NCBI RefSeq assembly: GCF_003850345.1
Contig: NZ_CP027707.1
Location: 434,001-498,000 of the forward strand
Reading direction: 5' to 3'
DNA length: 64,000 nucleotides
DNA from: Pseudomonas chlororaphis subsp. piscium
GTDB taxonomy: Bacteria; Pseudomonadota; Gammaproteobacteria; Pseudomonadales; Pseudomonadaceae
Each line of letters starts with the position of its first letter. Position 1 is the first letter of the stretch. Of the stretch, positions 9,366-18,956 are shown piece after piece. A program made the position numbers and the translations under genes. The notes under the pieces are model-generated. The model ran no database searches and was not told the DNA's origin. It saw only the letters and a list, made by a program, of their open reading frames with translations.

Positions 9366-9380
9366 GCAAATTGCATGCCA
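9366..9380 (-). promoter_or_regulatory. Sigma-54 (-24/-12) promoter for glnA
   Basis: On the minus strand, TGGCATGCAATTTGC matches the sigma-54 consensus TGGCACG-N4-TTGC at all but one defined position, with GG and GC separated by 10 bases. It lies 100 bp upstream of the glnA ATG and points toward it. RpoN-dependent glnA transcription activated by NtrC is established in proteobacteria. Confidence 0.8.
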
Positions 9381-9483
9381 GTGCCCTGAGTTGGGTTTTA
9401 TGCCCCAAACTCACGCATTCCGGGAGGTATTTGGGCCAGATTGGCAAACCGGCGCACCGCAATGTTGCGTTTTTATCTGGATG

Positions 9484-9529
9484 TGACCCTTTTTGGTGCA
9501 CGAAAAACCGAGTGCACATTAATTGGTTA
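9484..9529. promoter_or_regulatory. Two NtrC-like enhancer boxes upstream of glnA
   Basis: Two windows resemble the NtrC consensus TGCACCAAAATGGTGCA: 9484-9500 (TGACCCTTTTTGGTGCA, 11 of 17) and 9513-9529 (TGCACATTAATTGGTTA, 10 of 17). Their centres are 29 bp apart and about 138 and 167 bp upstream of the expected glnA start. This layout resembles the enteric glnA enhancer, but the half-sites are imperfect. Confidence 0.5.
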
Positions 9530-9554
9530 AACCTTGAGCAATTTCCGCTATAAT
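9527..9554 (+). promoter_or_regulatory. Candidate sigma-70 promoter for thiI
   Basis: A perfect -10 hexamer TATAAT at 9549-9554 lies 42 bp upstream of the thiI ATG. A weak -35 (TTAAAC, 9527-9532) sits 16 bp before it and overlaps the second NtrC-like box. The -10 is convincing; the -35 is poor. Confidence 0.55.
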
Positions 9555-9596
9555 CCGCGCCCCCCTTTTTCGGCTGGCCCAGCGCGCGCTGTTTTC

Positions 9597-11051
9597 ATGA
9601 AACTAATCGTTAAAGTTTTCCCGGAAATCACCATCAAGAGCCGCCCGGTACGGACGCGTTTCATCCGTCAGCTGGCCAAGAACATCCGTGCCGTGCTCCG
9701 CGATCTGGACCCGGCTGTGGTGGTCAATGGTGTGTGGGACAACCTCGAGCTGGAAACCGCCGTCAGCGAGCCGAAAGCCTTGAGGGAGATGACCGAGCGC
9801 CTGAGCTGCATGCCGGGCATCGCGCATTTCCTGCAGGTCGATGAATACCCGCTGGGCGACTTCGACGACATAGTCGCCAAGTGCAAGCAGCACTTTGGCG
9901 AGGCCCTGGCGGGGAAAGTTTTCGCCGTGCGTTGCAAGCGCGCCGGCAAGCATGAATTCAGCTCCATGGACGTGGAGAAATACGTCGGCAGCCAGCTGCG
10001 TCGGCAGTGCGGCGCCGCCGGAATTTCCCTCAAAGAGCCGGAAATCGAAGTGCGGATGGAAATTCGCGACCAACGGTTGTTCGTGATCCACAGCCAGCAC
10101 AACAGCATCGGCGGTTATCCGCTGGGCGCCCTGGAACAGACCCTGGTTTTGATGTCCGGCGGTTTCGATTCCACGGTGGCGGCCTACCAGATCATGCGTC
10201 GCGGCCTGATGAGCCACTTCTGCTTCTTCAACCTGGGCGGGCGTGCCCACGAATTGGGCGTGATGGAAGTCGCGCACTATATCTGGAAGAAGTATGGCAG
10301 CTCCCAGCGCGTGCTGTTCGTCAGCGTGCCGTTCGAGGAAGTGCTCGGCGAAATCCTCGGTAAAGTCGACAACAGTCATATGGGCGTCATTTTGAAGCGT
10401 ATGATGTTGCGTGCCGCGTCGAGCATCGCCGACCGCCTGCACATCGACGCGCTGGTCACCGGCGAGGCGATTTCCCAGGTGTCGAGCCAGACCCTGCCGA
10501 ACCTCTCGGTCATCGACTGCGTAACCGACAAGCTGGTGCTGCGCCCGCTGATCGCCAGCCACAAGCAGGACATCATCGACCTGGCCAACGAAATCGGCAC
10601 CGCCGACTTCGCCAAGCACATGCCGGAGTACTGCGGGGTCATCTCGGTGAACCCCAAGACCCACGCCAAGCGCCATCGCGTGGAGCATGAAGAGAAAGAA
10701 TTCGACATGGCGGTGCTCGAGCGTGCGATCGAGCGGGCCAAACTGGTGCCGATCGATCGGGTGATCGATGAACTGGGCCAGGATTTGCAGATCGAAGAAG
10801 TCAGCGAGGCGCTGGCGGGCCAGATCGTGATCGACATCCGGCATCCGGATGCTCAGGAAGACGACCCGCTGGAGTTGGCTGGCATCGAGATAAAAGCGCT
10901 GCCGTTCTATGCATTGAACGCACGCTTCAAGGAACTGGACCCTACTCGCCAGTACCTGCTGTATTGCGACAAAGGCGTCATGAGTCGCCTGCATGCTCAC
11001 CATCTGCTCAGTGAGGGACATGCCAATGTGCGCGTTTATAGACCGAGCTAA
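9597..11051 (+). CDS. thiI: tRNA 4-thiouridine sulfurtransferase ThiI
   Basis: ThiI of 484 residues with the order NFLD-THUMP (about 1-165), PP-loop ATPase (SGGFDST at about 185) and a C-terminal rhodanese domain whose catalytic Cys457 lies in [11 protein letters not shown]. It adenylates U8 of tRNA and transfers sulfur to make 4-thiouridine; the rhodanese domain also takes part in thiazole synthesis for thiamine. ATG 9597 is chosen because it gives the family N-terminus [15 protein letters not shown]. It is divergent from glnA and shares its regulatory region. Confidence 0.96.
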   Translation: MKLIVKVFPEITIKSRPVRTRFIRQLAKNIRAVLRDLDPAVVVNGVWDNLELETAVSEPKALREMTERLSCMPGIAHFLQVDEYPLGDFDDIVAKCKQHFGEALAGKVFAVRCKRAGKHEFSSMDVEKYVGSQLRRQCGAAGISLKEPEIEVRMEIRDQRLFVIHSQHNSIGGYPLGALEQTLVLMSGGFDSTVAAYQIMRRGLMSHFCFFNLGGRAHELGVMEVAHYIWKKYGSSQRVLFVSVPFEEVLGEILGKVDNSHMGVILKRMMLRAASSIADRLHIDALVTGEAISQVSSQTLPNLSVIDCVTDKLVLRPLIASHKQDIIDLANEIGTADFAKHMPEYCGVISVNPKTHAKRHRVEHEEKEFDMAVLERAIERAKLVPIDRVIDELGQDLQIEEVSEALAGQIVIDIRHPDAQEDDPLELAGIEIKALPFYALNARFKELDPTRQYLLYCDKGVMSRLHAHHLLSEGHANVRVYRPS

Positions 11052-11190
11052 GTGCCCGGGGCTGTTTGCCTGTGGCTTGCGTCACCGGCCCCCCGACGCC
11101 ACCGTCAAGCTGTAACGGCCTTGCCGGACTCTATTGTTAATCGCTGCCAGCAGTTGTCAGCACACCGAATCCTCTGATCGAGATACACAA

Positions 11191-13011
11191 GTGATCGAAA
11201 ATCTACGCAACATCGCCATCATTGCTCACGTTGACCACGGTAAAACCACCCTGGTAGACAAACTCCTGCGTCAATCCGGCACCCTGGAGCGCAACGAGCT
11301 CAACGACGAGCGCGTGATGGACTCCAACGACCAGGAAAAAGAGCGCGGTATTACCATCCTGGCCAAAAACACCGCCATCAACTGGAACGGCTACCACATC
11401 AACATCGTGGACACCCCGGGCCACGCCGACTTCGGCGGCGAAGTTGAACGTGTAATGTCGATGGTCGACTCCGTTCTGCTGCTGGTCGACGCCCAAGACG
11501 GCCCTATGCCGCAAACCCGTTTCGTGACCAAGAAGGCTTTCGAAGCCGGCCTGCGTCCGATCGTGGTGATCAACAAGGTCGACCGTCCAGGCGCGCGTCC
11601 TGACTGGGTTCTGGACCAGATCTTCGATCTGTTCGACAACCTGGGTGCCACCGAAGAACAGCTGGACTTCAAAGTCGTCTACGCCTCGGCCCTGAACGGT
11701 ATTGCCGGTCTGGACCACACCGACATGGCTGAAGACATGACCCCGCTGTACCAGTCGATCGTCGACAACGTTCCGGCTCCAGCCGTTGACCGTGACGGTT
11801 CGTTCCAGATGCAGATCTCCGCTCTGGACTACAACAGCTTCCTGGGTGTGATCGGCGTTGGCCGTATCGCTCGCGGTCGCGTCAAGCCGAACACTCCGGT
11901 TGTGGCTATCGACGTCGATGGCAAGAAGCGCAACGGCCGTATCCTGAAGCTGATGGGTCACCACGGTCTGCACCGTGTGGACGTTGAAGAAGCAGCTGCC
12001 GGCGACATCGTCTGCATCAGCGGTTTCGACGAGCTGTTCATCTCCGACACCCTGTGCGATCCGACCGCTGTCGAAGCGATGAAGCCGCTGACCGTCGACG
12101 AGCCGACCGTTTCCATGACCTTCCAGGTCAACGACTCGCCATTCTGCGGTAAAGAAGGCAAGTTCGTGACCAGCCGTAACATCAAGGAACGTCTGGACAA
12201 AGAGCTGCTGTACAACGTTGCACTGCGCGTTGAAGAAGGCGACTCGGCCGACAAGTTCAAGGTTTCCGGCCGTGGTGAGCTGCACCTGTCGGTACTGATC
12301 GAAACCATGCGTCGCGAAGGTTTCGAAATGGGCGTTGGCCGTCCTGAAGTGATCATCCGTGAAGTCGACGGCGTGAAGCAGGAACCGTTCGAAAACGTCA
12401 CCATCGACATCCCTGAAGAATCCCAGGGCAAGGTCATGGAAGAAATGGGTCTGCGTAAAGGCGACCTGAGCAACATGGTTCCGGATGGCAAGGGCCGTGT
12501 ACGCCTGGAATACAACATTCCAGCCCGTGGTCTGATCGGTTTCCGTAACCAGTTCCTGACCCTGACCAACGGTGCAGGCATCCTGACCTCGATCTTCGAT
12601 CGCTACGCTCCGATGAAGTCCGGCCACATGTCCGGTCGTCAGAACGGCGTACTGGTTTCGGTTGAAACCGGCAAGGCACTGACCTACTCCCTGGAAACCC
12701 TGCAGGCGCGCGGCAAGCTGTTCGTCGAGCACGGCCAGGAAATCTACAACGGTCAGATCGTTGGTCTGAACAGCCGTGACAACGACCTGGGCGTGAACCC
12801 AACCAAAGGCAAGAAGCTCGACAACATGCGTGCTTCGGGCAAGGACGAAACCATCGCCCTGGTTCCGCCGGTTCGTTTCACCCTGGAACAGGCTCTGGAA
12901 TTCATCCAGGACGACGAGCTGTGTGAAGTGACTCCTAAGTCCATCCGTCTTCGTAAGAAGATCCTGGACGAAGGCGAGCGTACCCGTGCTGCCAAGAAAG
13001 CCAAGAACTGA
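11191..13011 (+). CDS. typA: Ribosome-associated GTPase TypA/BipA
   Basis: Translational GTPase of 606 residues with G1 HVDHGKTT, G3 DTPGH and G4 NKVD, then elongation-factor domains II, III and V and the BipA-specific C-terminal domain. It binds the 70S ribosome and supports 50S assembly and stress adaptation. GTG 11191 (product begins with [17 protein letters not shown]) is preferred over the ATG at 11134, because the latter adds 19 residues unlike the family. Codon usage is strongly biased towards preferred codons, as expected for a highly expressed gene. A strong terminator follows at 13032. Confidence 0.96.
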   Translation: MIENLRNIAIIAHVDHGKTTLVDKLLRQSGTLERNELNDERVMDSNDQEKERGITILAKNTAINWNGYHINIVDTPGHADFGGEVERVMSMVDSVLLLVDAQDGPMPQTRFVTKKAFEAGLRPIVVINKVDRPGARPDWVLDQIFDLFDNLGATEEQLDFKVVYASALNGIAGLDHTDMAEDMTPLYQSIVDNVPAPAVDRDGSFQMQISALDYNSFLGVIGVGRIARGRVKPNTPVVAIDVDGKKRNGRILKLMGHHGLHRVDVEEAAAGDIVCISGFDELFISDTLCDPTAVEAMKPLTVDEPTVSMTFQVNDSPFCGKEGKFVTSRNIKERLDKELLYNVALRVEEGDSADKFKVSGRGELHLSVLIETMRREGFEMGVGRPEVIIREVDGVKQEPFENVTIDIPEESQGKVMEEMGLRKGDLSNMVPDGKGRVRLEYNIPARGLIGFRNQFLTLTNGAGILTSIFDRYAPMKSGHMSGRQNGVLVSVETGKALTYSLETLQARGKLFVEHGQEIYNGQIVGLNSRDNDLGVNPTKGKKLDNMRASGKDETIALVPPVRFTLEQALEFIQDDELCEVTPKSIRLRKKILDEGERTRAAKKAKN

Positions 13012-13031
13012 TCTTTTAGTTCAGACTGAAT

Positions 13032-13071
13032 AAAAACGCCCCCGGTCGAAAGGCCGGGGGCGTTTTTTTTT
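13032..13071. terminator. Bidirectional intrinsic terminator between typA and the cysteine-cluster gene
   Basis: Stem CGCCCCCGG/CCGGGGGCG with a short GAAA-type loop, A-run before and nine T after. It separates two convergent genes and can serve both strands. Confidence 0.93.
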
Positions 13072-13094
13072 GATCTGCGAAAAAGCTTGGGTTC

Positions 13095-13124
13095 TGTAGC
13101 CGCTGGGGCTCGGCAGCGGCTACA
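13095..13124. repeat. Collapsed REPIN-like palindrome (30 bp)
   Basis: Perfect 11-bp inverted repeat TGTAGCCGCTG ... CAGCGGCTACA with an 8-base centre. Its ends are the same as those of the roughly 101-bp repeats at 24842, 38299 and 44631, so it looks like a shortened copy with the middle deleted. It sits between the typA terminator and the convergent gene. Confidence 0.7.
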
Positions 13125-13141
13125 GGGCTACCGGCCGGGGC

Positions 13142-13582
13142 TCAGAAGCGTTCCAGGGTCCGGCTGCTGGTGTTGGTCGGGCGCTCGACCGGCTTGGGCT
13201 TGTACGCGCAATAACCTGGACGCGGGCCGATCTTCGGGTGGTTGCGGCAGGTGTCCGGGCGCTTGTCATAAATGGTGCACAGGCGGCTCTTACGATCCAG
13301 ATACAGGCAGTCGTTGTTGCTCATGCGCTGCAGGGTGAAGATCTCGGACTTCTGGTTGTAGCGCTCGACAATGCCTTCCTTCTGCAGGCGCTTGGCGATG
13401 TTCTTCGCCGGCTCGCCGCGCTCGAATTCGTCGACGATACCGATGCGGATCAGATCCTTGATCTTGACCTCCACCGGCAGGGTGCAGCAGCTGGACATGC
13501 AGGAACCGCACATGGGCGCGGAATACTTGGCCCAGGTATCGAGTCGGTCGATTTCCGCGGCGGCGATCAGGTTGGACTTCAT
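13142..13582 (-). CDS. YkgJ-family cysteine cluster protein
   Basis: Protein of 146 residues. An N-terminal CGSCMSSCC cluster (about residues 25-33), then NNDCLYLDRKSRLCTIYDKRPDTCR and a further Cys near the C-terminus, form the conserved Cys pattern of the YkgJ (UPF0153) family, likely a zinc or iron-sulfur site. The molecular role of the family is not established. It converges on typA. The 267-bp gap towards glgP holds only a weak sigma-54-like match. Confidence 0.85.
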   Translation of the reverse strand: MKSNLIAAAEIDRLDTWAKYSAPMCGSCMSSCCTLPVEVKIKDLIRIGIVDEFERGEPAKNIAKRLQKEGIVERYNQKSEIFTLQRMSNNDCLYLDRKSRLCTIYDKRPDTCRNHPKIGPRPGYCAYKPKPVERPTNTSSRTLERF

Positions 13583-13849
13583 CAGGCTTGTTTCCAGCGT
13601 GTGTATCAGGGCGCGCGATCATACCGGTACTGGTGGATTTTTGAACAACCATTTAACGGAATTTACGCCTGTCCAAGGGGATTGCAGGGTCGGCACGGCA
13701 TCTGCATCATTTTTACCAGCTGCCGCGGGAGACGCCGCTTCTGTTCGGGCAATTGCAAGACGCACCGAACCAGAGACTTTGGCTCCTGTCAGACCGACTA
13801 GGCTCAGACAATTCCATGCTCACTGTCTATCTCGCTCGAGGTCGTATTC

Positions 13850-16300
13850 ATGACTCAGGAACTGCAAGTTCGTGACGCTGAGGTGGCCGCTTTTCGCGAT
13901 GCCGTCCTGACCAAACTCACCTACGCGGTGGGCAAAGACCCGGACCACGCCTTCGACCATGACTGGTTCGAAGCCATCGCCCTGGCGGCGCGCGATCACA
14001 TGGTCGAGCACTGGATGGACCATACGCGGCAGATCTACCGCAAAGGCCAGAAGCGCGTTTATTACCTTTCCCTGGAGTTCCTCATCGGCCGCTTGCTCTA
14101 CGACAGCCTGAGCAACCTCGGGCTGCTGGACGTGGCGCGCGATGCCCTGAACGATCTGGGCGTCGACCTGGAGCGCATCCGCCTGCTGGAGCCGGACGCG
14201 GCGCTGGGCAACGGTGGTCTTGGCCGCCTGGCGGCGTGCTTCATGGAAAGCATGTCGACCCTGGGTATTGCCGGCCATGGCTATGGCATCCGTTATGAAC
14301 ACGGCCTGTTCCGCCAGGCCATAGTCGATGGCTGGCAGCAGGAGCAGACCGAGCACTGGCTGGACTTCGGCAACCCCTGGGAGTTCGAGCGCCCTGAAGT
14401 GATCTATTCGATCGGCTTCGGTGGCAGCGTCGAGACTGTCACCGACGAGGCTGGCCATGCACGGCAGGTCTGGTGGCCGGCGGAAACCGTGCGTGCGGTG
14501 GCCTACGACACGCCGGTGGTCGGCTGGCGCGGCGCCAGCGTCAACACCCTGCGCCTGTGGCGGGCGCGGGCCATGGAAGACCTGCACCTGGAACGCTTCA
14601 ACGCCGGCGACCACCTGGGCGCGGTGGCCGAGGTGGCCCGCGCCGAGAGCATCTCGCGGGTGCTCTACCCGGCGGACAGCACCGAAGCCGGGCAGGAACT
14701 GCGCCTGCGCCAGGAATACTTCTTCGTCTCCGCGTCCTTGCAGGACCTGCTGCGCCGGCACAAGAACATGCACGATTCGGTGCTCAGCCTCGGCGAGCAT
14801 GCGGCGATCCAGCTTAACGACACCCACCCGTCGATCGCCGTGGCCGAACTGATGCGCCAGCTGGTGGACCTGCACGGCATCGCCTGGGAAGCGGCCTGGC
14901 AGATCACCGTCGAGACCCTGGCCTACACCAACCACACGCTGCTGCCCGAAGCCCTGGAAACCTGGCCGGTGGGCCTGATGGAACGCATGTTGCCGCGGCA
15001 CATGCAGATCATTTACCTGATCAACGCCCAGCACATCGATTCGCTGCGGGCCAAGGGCATCCACGACTTCGACGTGCTGCGCGCGGTGTCGCTGATCGAA
15101 GAAGACAACGGGCGCCGGGTGCGCATGGGCAACCTGGCGTTTCTCGGTTCCCACAGCGTCAACGGCGTGTCGGGCCTGCACACCCAGCTGATGCGCAGCA
15201 CGGTGTTCTCCGAGTTGCACAAGCTGTATCCGGAGCGGATCAACAACAAGACCAACGGCATCACCTTCCGCCGCTGGCTGTACCAGGCCAACCCCAAGCT
15301 GACGGCGATGCTGGTCGAGGCCGTCGGCCCGGAGCTGCTAGACAACCCCGAGGAGCTGTTGCTCAAGCTCGAACCCTTCGCCGAGAAGTCGTCCTTTCGC
15401 AAGCAGTTCGCCGAGCAACGCCTGCACAGTAAGCGCGCGCTGGCGGCGATCATCCATGAGCGCCTGGGCATCGCGGTCAATCCGGCGGCGCTGTTCGACG
15501 TGCAGGTCAAACGGATCCACGAGTACAAGCGCCAGTTGCTCAACCTGTTGCACACCGTGGCGCTGTACCAGGCGATCCGCGCCGAGCCGGAGATCGACTG
15601 GGTGCCACGGGTGAAGATCTTCGCCGGCAAGGCTGCGGCCAGTTATCACCAGGCCAAGCTGATCATCAAACTGAGCAACGACATCGCCCGCACCGTGAAT
15701 AACGACCCGACCGTGCGTGGCCTGCTCAAGGTGGTGTTCCTGCCCAACTACAACGTCAGCCTGGCCGAAAGCATCATCCCGGCGGCCGACCTGTCGGAGC
15801 AGATCTCCACCGCCGGCTTCGAGGCCTCGGGCACCAGCAACATGAAGTTCGGGCTCAACGGCGCCCTGACCATCGGTACCCTGGACGGCGCCAACGTCGA
15901 GATGTGCGAACGGGTCGGCTCCGAGCACATGTTCATCTTCGGCCTCAGCGCCCAGCAGGTGGAGGCGCGCAAGCGCAATGGCGAGTTCAGCGCGGTGCCG
16001 GACATTGCCGCCTCCCATCGCCTCAACGATGTGCTGCAGGCGATTCGTGGCGGGGTGTTTTCGCCGGACGATCCGGCCCGCTACACCGGTCTGATCGATT
16101 CGTTGATCGACTATGACCGCTTCCACGTGTGCGCCGACTTTGACTCCTACTGGAATGCCCAGCTGCATGTCGAAGAGCGCTGGCGCGACAGCAATCAATG
16201 GTGGCGCTCGGCGGTGCTCAACAGCGCGCGCATGGGCTGGTTCTCTTCGGATCGGACCATTCGCGAGTACGCCACGCAGATCTGGAAGGCTCTGGAATAG
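13850..16300 (+). CDS. glgP: Glycogen phosphorylase
   Basis: Alpha-glucan phosphorylase of 816 residues. It releases glucose-1-phosphate from glycogen or maltodextrin with phosphate. The N-terminal half carries NGGLGRLAACFMES; the pyridoxal-phosphate Lys is Lys666 in TSNMKFGLNG, followed by the signature GTLDGANVE. Length and motifs are typical for bacterial GlgP. It lies apart from the other glg genes, next to fbp, so the neighbourhood suggests sugar-phosphate flux rather than a glycogen operon. A palindrome at 16341 lies 40 bp after the stop. Confidence 0.96.
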   Translation: MTQELQVRDAEVAAFRDAVLTKLTYAVGKDPDHAFDHDWFEAIALAARDHMVEHWMDHTRQIYRKGQKRVYYLSLEFLIGRLLYDSLSNLGLLDVARDALNDLGVDLERIRLLEPDAALGNGGLGRLAACFMESMSTLGIAGHGYGIRYEHGLFRQAIVDGWQQEQTEHWLDFGNPWEFERPEVIYSIGFGGSVETVTDEAGHARQVWWPAETVRAVAYDTPVVGWRGASVNTLRLWRARAMEDLHLERFNAGDHLGAVAEVARAESISRVLYPADSTEAGQELRLRQEYFFVSASLQDLLRRHKNMHDSVLSLGEHAAIQLNDTHPSIAVAELMRQLVDLHGIAWEAAWQITVETLAYTNHTLLPEALETWPVGLMERMLPRHMQIIYLINAQHIDSLRAKGIHDFDVLRAVSLIEEDNGRRVRMGNLAFLGSHSVNGVSGLHTQLMRSTVFSELHKLYPERINNKTNGITFRRWLYQANPKLTAMLVEAVGPELLDNPEELLLKLEPFAEKSSFRKQFAEQRLHSKRALAAIIHERLGIAVNPAALFDVQVKRIHEYKRQLLNLLHTVALYQAIRAEPEIDWVPRVKIFAGKAAASYHQAKLIIKLSNDIARTVNNDPTVRGLLKVVFLPNYNVSLAESIIPAADLSEQISTAGFEASGTSNMKFGLNGALTIGTLDGANVEMCERVGSEHMFIFGLSAQQVEARKRNGEFSAVPDIAASHRLNDVLQAIRGGVFSPDDPARYTGLIDSLIDYDRFHVCADFDSYWNAQLHVEERWRDSNQWWRSAVLNSARMGWFSSDRTIREYATQIWKALE

Positions 16301-16340
16301 GCCGTTCGCCGGCCCCTAGTGTCGAAAGGGCGGTCGAAAG

Positions 16341-16365
16341 GGCGCAGGCTAGCGCAGCCTGCGCC
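16341..16365. repeat. Inverted repeat after glgP, with half REP
   Basis: Perfect 10-bp stem GGCGCAGGCT/AGCCTGCGCC around AGCGC, followed by AGCGGCTACGG, which resembles the end of the TGTAGCCGCTGCC repeat family. No T-run follows, so it is more likely a decayed REP than an intrinsic terminator. Confidence 0.55.
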
Positions 16366-16508
16366 AGCGGCTACGGGTCGGATTTCGGGCTACGCTCAAC
16401 CCCACGCATGAACTCTCTATGGCGGATCTCGTCTCATAGGAGGAAATGCACCCCGACTCGCGCTAAACTGCGCGGGTTTTTTAGCCCCCCATTCCTCCGG
16501 AGCCTTCC

Positions 16509-17519
16509 ATGTCCCGCGTTACCCTGAGTCGCTATTTGATTGAGCAGACCCGCAGCAACAACACTCCTGCCGATCTGCGCTTCCTGATCGAAGTGGTGGC
16601 GCGTGCCTGCAAGGAGATCAGCCACGCCGTGTCCAAAGGCGCCCTGGGCGGTGTTCTGGGTAGCATGGGCACTGAAAACGTCCAAGGCGAAGTGCAGAAG
16701 AAGCTCGACGTGCTCTCCAACGAGATCCTGCTCGAAGCCAACGAATGGGGCGGCCACCTGGCCGGCATGGCGTCCGAGGAAATGGACAATGCCTACCAGA
16801 TCCCGGGCAAATACCCGAAAGGCGCCTACCTGCTGGTGTTCGACCCACTGGACGGTTCGTCGAACATCGATATCAACGCGCCGGTCGGTACCATCTTCTC
16901 CGTGCTGCGTTGCCCGAACGAATACCTGAGCCAGAACGAAGCCCTGAACGAAAAGGCCTTCCTGCAACCAGGCACCCAGCAGGTAGCCGCCGGTTATGCC
17001 ATCTACGGCCCGCAGACCATGCTGGTGCTGACCCTGGGCGACGGCGTCAAGGGCTTTACCCTGGACCGTGAAATGGGCAGTTTCGTGCTGACCCATGAAG
17101 ACATTTCCATTCCTGCGTCCACCCAGGAATTCGCCATCAACATGTCCAACCAGCGCCACTGGGAAGAACCGGTCAAGCGCTACGTGAGCGAGTTGATGGC
17201 AGGCGAGGAAGGCCCGCTGAAGAAGAACTTCAACATGCGCTGGGTGGCCGCGATGGTCGCCGACGTACACCGCATCCTGACCCGTGGCGGTCTGTTCATG
17301 TACCCGCGCGACAGCCGCGAGCCGGAGAAACCAGGCAAGCTGCGCCTGATGTACGAAGCCAACCCGATGTCGTTCCTGGTGGAGCAGGCGGGCGGCGCAG
17401 CCACCAACGGTCACCAGCGCATTCTCGACATCCAGCCTGAAGGCCTGCACCAGCGCGTAGCGGTGTTCCTCGGCTCGAAGGAAGAAGTCGCCCGCGTCAC
17501 CTCCTACCACAAGGAATAA
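16509..17519 (+). CDS. fbp: Fructose-1,6-bisphosphatase class I
   Basis: FBPase of 336 residues. It removes the 1-phosphate of fructose-1,6-bisphosphate in gluconeogenesis, essential for growth on organic and amino acids in an organism that uses the Entner-Doudoroff route. The metal-binding loop [11 protein letters not shown] at about residues 116-126 and the C-terminal [19 protein letters not shown] motif are both intact. A GGAG ribosome-binding site precedes ATG 16509. Only 3 bp separate its stop from the DUF924 gene, so the two are co-transcribed. Confidence 0.97.
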   Translation: MSRVTLSRYLIEQTRSNNTPADLRFLIEVVARACKEISHAVSKGALGGVLGSMGTENVQGEVQKKLDVLSNEILLEANEWGGHLAGMASEEMDNAYQIPGKYPKGAYLLVFDPLDGSSNIDINAPVGTIFSVLRCPNEYLSQNEALNEKAFLQPGTQQVAAGYAIYGPQTMLVLTLGDGVKGFTLDREMGSFVLTHEDISIPASTQEFAINMSNQRHWEEPVKRYVSELMAGEEGPLKKNFNMRWVAAMVADVHRILTRGGLFMYPRDSREPEKPGKLRLMYEANPMSFLVEQAGGAATNGHQRILDIQPEGLHQRVAVFLGSKEEVARVTSYHKE

Positions 17520-17522
17520 ATC

Positions 17523-18125
17523 ATGGCCGCGCCCTGGCAGCCCCTGCTCGACTGGTGGTTCGGCTCTGCCGAGAAACCTGCGGACATCAAAGCTGAAAAG
17601 GGCGGGCTGTGGTTTGGCAAGCGCGACAGCCAGGACCTCGAAGCGCGCGAGCGTTTCGGGGATCTGGTGGAACAGGCCTTGGCCGGCGGATTGACCGAGT
17701 GGGCGCAACGCCCGCAGGGTTGGCTGGCCCTGGTGCTGCTGCTCGACCAACTGCCACGCATGTTGTATCGCGAAACCCCCAAGAGCTTTGCCGGCGACTT
17801 GCGTGCCCAAGCATTGGTGGCCCAGGGCATCGCCGCGGATTTCGACCGGCAACTGCCCGCGATGCAGCGCAGCTTCATCTATCTGGTGTTCGAGCATTGC
17901 GAGAATCTGGCAGTGCAGAACGAAGCGATCTCCAGGTTCGCCGCGTTGCAGGACGAACAGCCGCCGGAAGATCGACCGGTGTTCGCCGACCAGCTGGATT
18001 ACGCCGAACGGCATCAGAAAATCATCGCCCGCTTCGGGCGCTTCCCCCATCGCAACCGGATTCTCGGGCGTGAGTCGACGCCGGAGGAACTGGCATTCCT
18101 GCGCGAGCCGGGTTCCAGCTTCTAA
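17523..18125 (+). CDS. DUF924 family protein
   Basis: Protein of 200 residues with the DUF924 pattern: an N-terminal WWFG motif, LDQLPRMLYR in the middle, and a C-terminal RFGRFPHRN motif followed by LGRESTPEELAFL. The family is predicted helical (TPR-like) and its biochemical role is unknown. It directly follows fbp in the same operon, so it is probably expressed with it; no functional link is shown. Confidence 0.85.
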   Translation: MAAPWQPLLDWWFGSAEKPADIKAEKGGLWFGKRDSQDLEARERFGDLVEQALAGGLTEWAQRPQGWLALVLLLDQLPRMLYRETPKSFAGDLRAQALVAQGIAADFDRQLPAMQRSFIYLVFEHCENLAVQNEAISRFAALQDEQPPEDRPVFADQLDYAERHQKIIARFGRFPHRNRILGRESTPEELAFLREPGSSF

Positions 18126-18147
18126 ATCTGCTGAGCGGCATCAAAAG

Positions 18148-18243
18148 CTATCGCGGGCAAGTCGGATCGCCGCCCGCTCGCTCCTACAGACGCTTAGGTT
18201 CTTCTGTAGGAGCGGCCGGTCGACGCTCGATTGCCCGCGATAG
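18148..18243. repeat. REP pair (TGTAGGAGCG family)
   Basis: Two head-to-head REP copies: left arm CTATCGCGGGCAAG ... CTCCTACAGA and right arm TCTGTAGGAGCG ... TTGCCCGCGATAG. They are inverted and about 13 bp apart, giving a REPIN-like palindrome between the convergent DUF924 and toxin genes. Confidence 0.8.
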
Positions 18244-18264
18244 GGCTTCAAGACCCATGAATAC

Positions 18265-18597
18265 TCAGCGCCTGGCGCGCAGCAACCGCTTCATCAGCAA
18301 GCTTTGCAGGTCCCGGCGGGTGTCGGCGATGACATGGATGTAGACGGTAGCGTCCCGCACTTCATAGATGATTCGATTCATCCCCGAGAGTATCTGGCGG
18401 TAGTGGCCGATATGCAGTTGTTCGAGTTCTTCGGGAATCACCCCGGCGTAGGGCAGGGTGGCCAGTTGGCGAATGGCCTGTTTCAGGCTGCTGTAGCTGC
18501 TTTGCCAGGTGGCGGTGGAGAACCGCTGGGTGAGGTAGGTACGCAACTCGATGAGGTCGGTTTCCGCCGAATGCAGAAGCACTACCTTGAACGTCAC
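18265..18597 (-). CDS. Type II toxin, RelE/ParE family
   Basis: Basic protein of 110 residues with the RelE/ParE superfamily pattern: N-terminal beta strand (FKVVLLHSAETDLIEL), central helices, and the C-terminal NRIIYEVRDATVYIHVIADTRRD strand pair. RelE-type toxins cleave mRNA on the ribosome and ParE-type toxins poison gyrase; which applies cannot be told here. It overlaps the antitoxin gene by 4 bp (18594-18597), the standard order antitoxin then toxin. Confidence 0.85.
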   Translation of the reverse strand: MTFKVVLLHSAETDLIELRTYLTQRFSTATWQSSYSSLKQAIRQLATLPYAGVIPEELEQLHIGHYRQILSGMNRIIYEVRDATVYIHVIADTRRDLQSLLMKRLLRARR

Positions 18598-18866
18598 GGC
18601 TGGTCGGCCTGGTCCAGGTCGGCGAACACATCCTCCGCATCGCGGAATTGGCCTTCATCGATCTCGCGATTACCGAGGGCGAGGATCTTCAGCAGCGCCA
18701 TGGTTTCTTCCTGCTGCTCGAAGCTTTTCACATCCATGACCACCAGTTTCGCCTCGCCATTCTGGGTAATGACCATGGGCTCGCGGCTTTCGGTGATGGT
18801 CTTGACGATCTCGGCGGTGTGGCTTTTCAGGTAACTGATCGGTTTGATCTGAGAAGAAAGCTTCAT
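18594..18866 (-). CDS. Type II antitoxin, Phd/YefM family
   Basis: Protein of 90 residues. The N-terminal part (ISYLKSHTAEIVKTITESREPMVITQNGEAKLVVMD) is the Phd/YefM DNA-binding fold; the acidic C-terminal tail (REIDEGQFRDAEDVFADLDQ) would wrap and neutralise the toxin. It probably represses its own operon with the toxin as co-repressor. The nested palindrome at 18875-18939, starting 9 bp upstream, is the natural operator candidate. Confidence 0.85.
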   Translation of the reverse strand: MKLSSQIKPISYLKSHTAEIVKTITESREPMVITQNGEAKLVVMDVKSFEQQEETMALLKILALGNREIDEGQFRDAEDVFADLDQADQP

Positions 18867-18874
18867 GGGAGCAT

Positions 18875-18939
18875 CTCGTCTGGGGAAGCAGGACTGAGTT
18901 TAGTCTTTATTCAGTCCTGTGTGCGTCGTCCCAGACGAG
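18875..18939. promoter_or_regulatory. Nested palindromes upstream of the toxin-antitoxin operon, candidate operator
   Basis: Outer arms CTCGTCTGGG (18875-18884) and CCCAGACGAG (18930-18939) are perfectly inverted. Inside them CAGGACTGA (18889-18897) and TCAGTCCTG (18911-18919) are also perfectly inverted. There is no T-run. The position just before the antitoxin start fits an autoregulatory operator; a transcription hairpin between the chemoreceptor and the toxin-antitoxin genes is an alternative. Confidence 0.55.
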
Positions 18940-18956
18940 TTGAGTGTTGCCGATCG

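Noticed and set aside
13691..13706. Sigma-54-like CGGCACGGCATCTGCA upstream of glgP
   Set aside because: It matches 10 of 12 bases, but a handful of such matches are expected by chance in 64 kb, and I know of no RpoN control of glgP and see no activator site.
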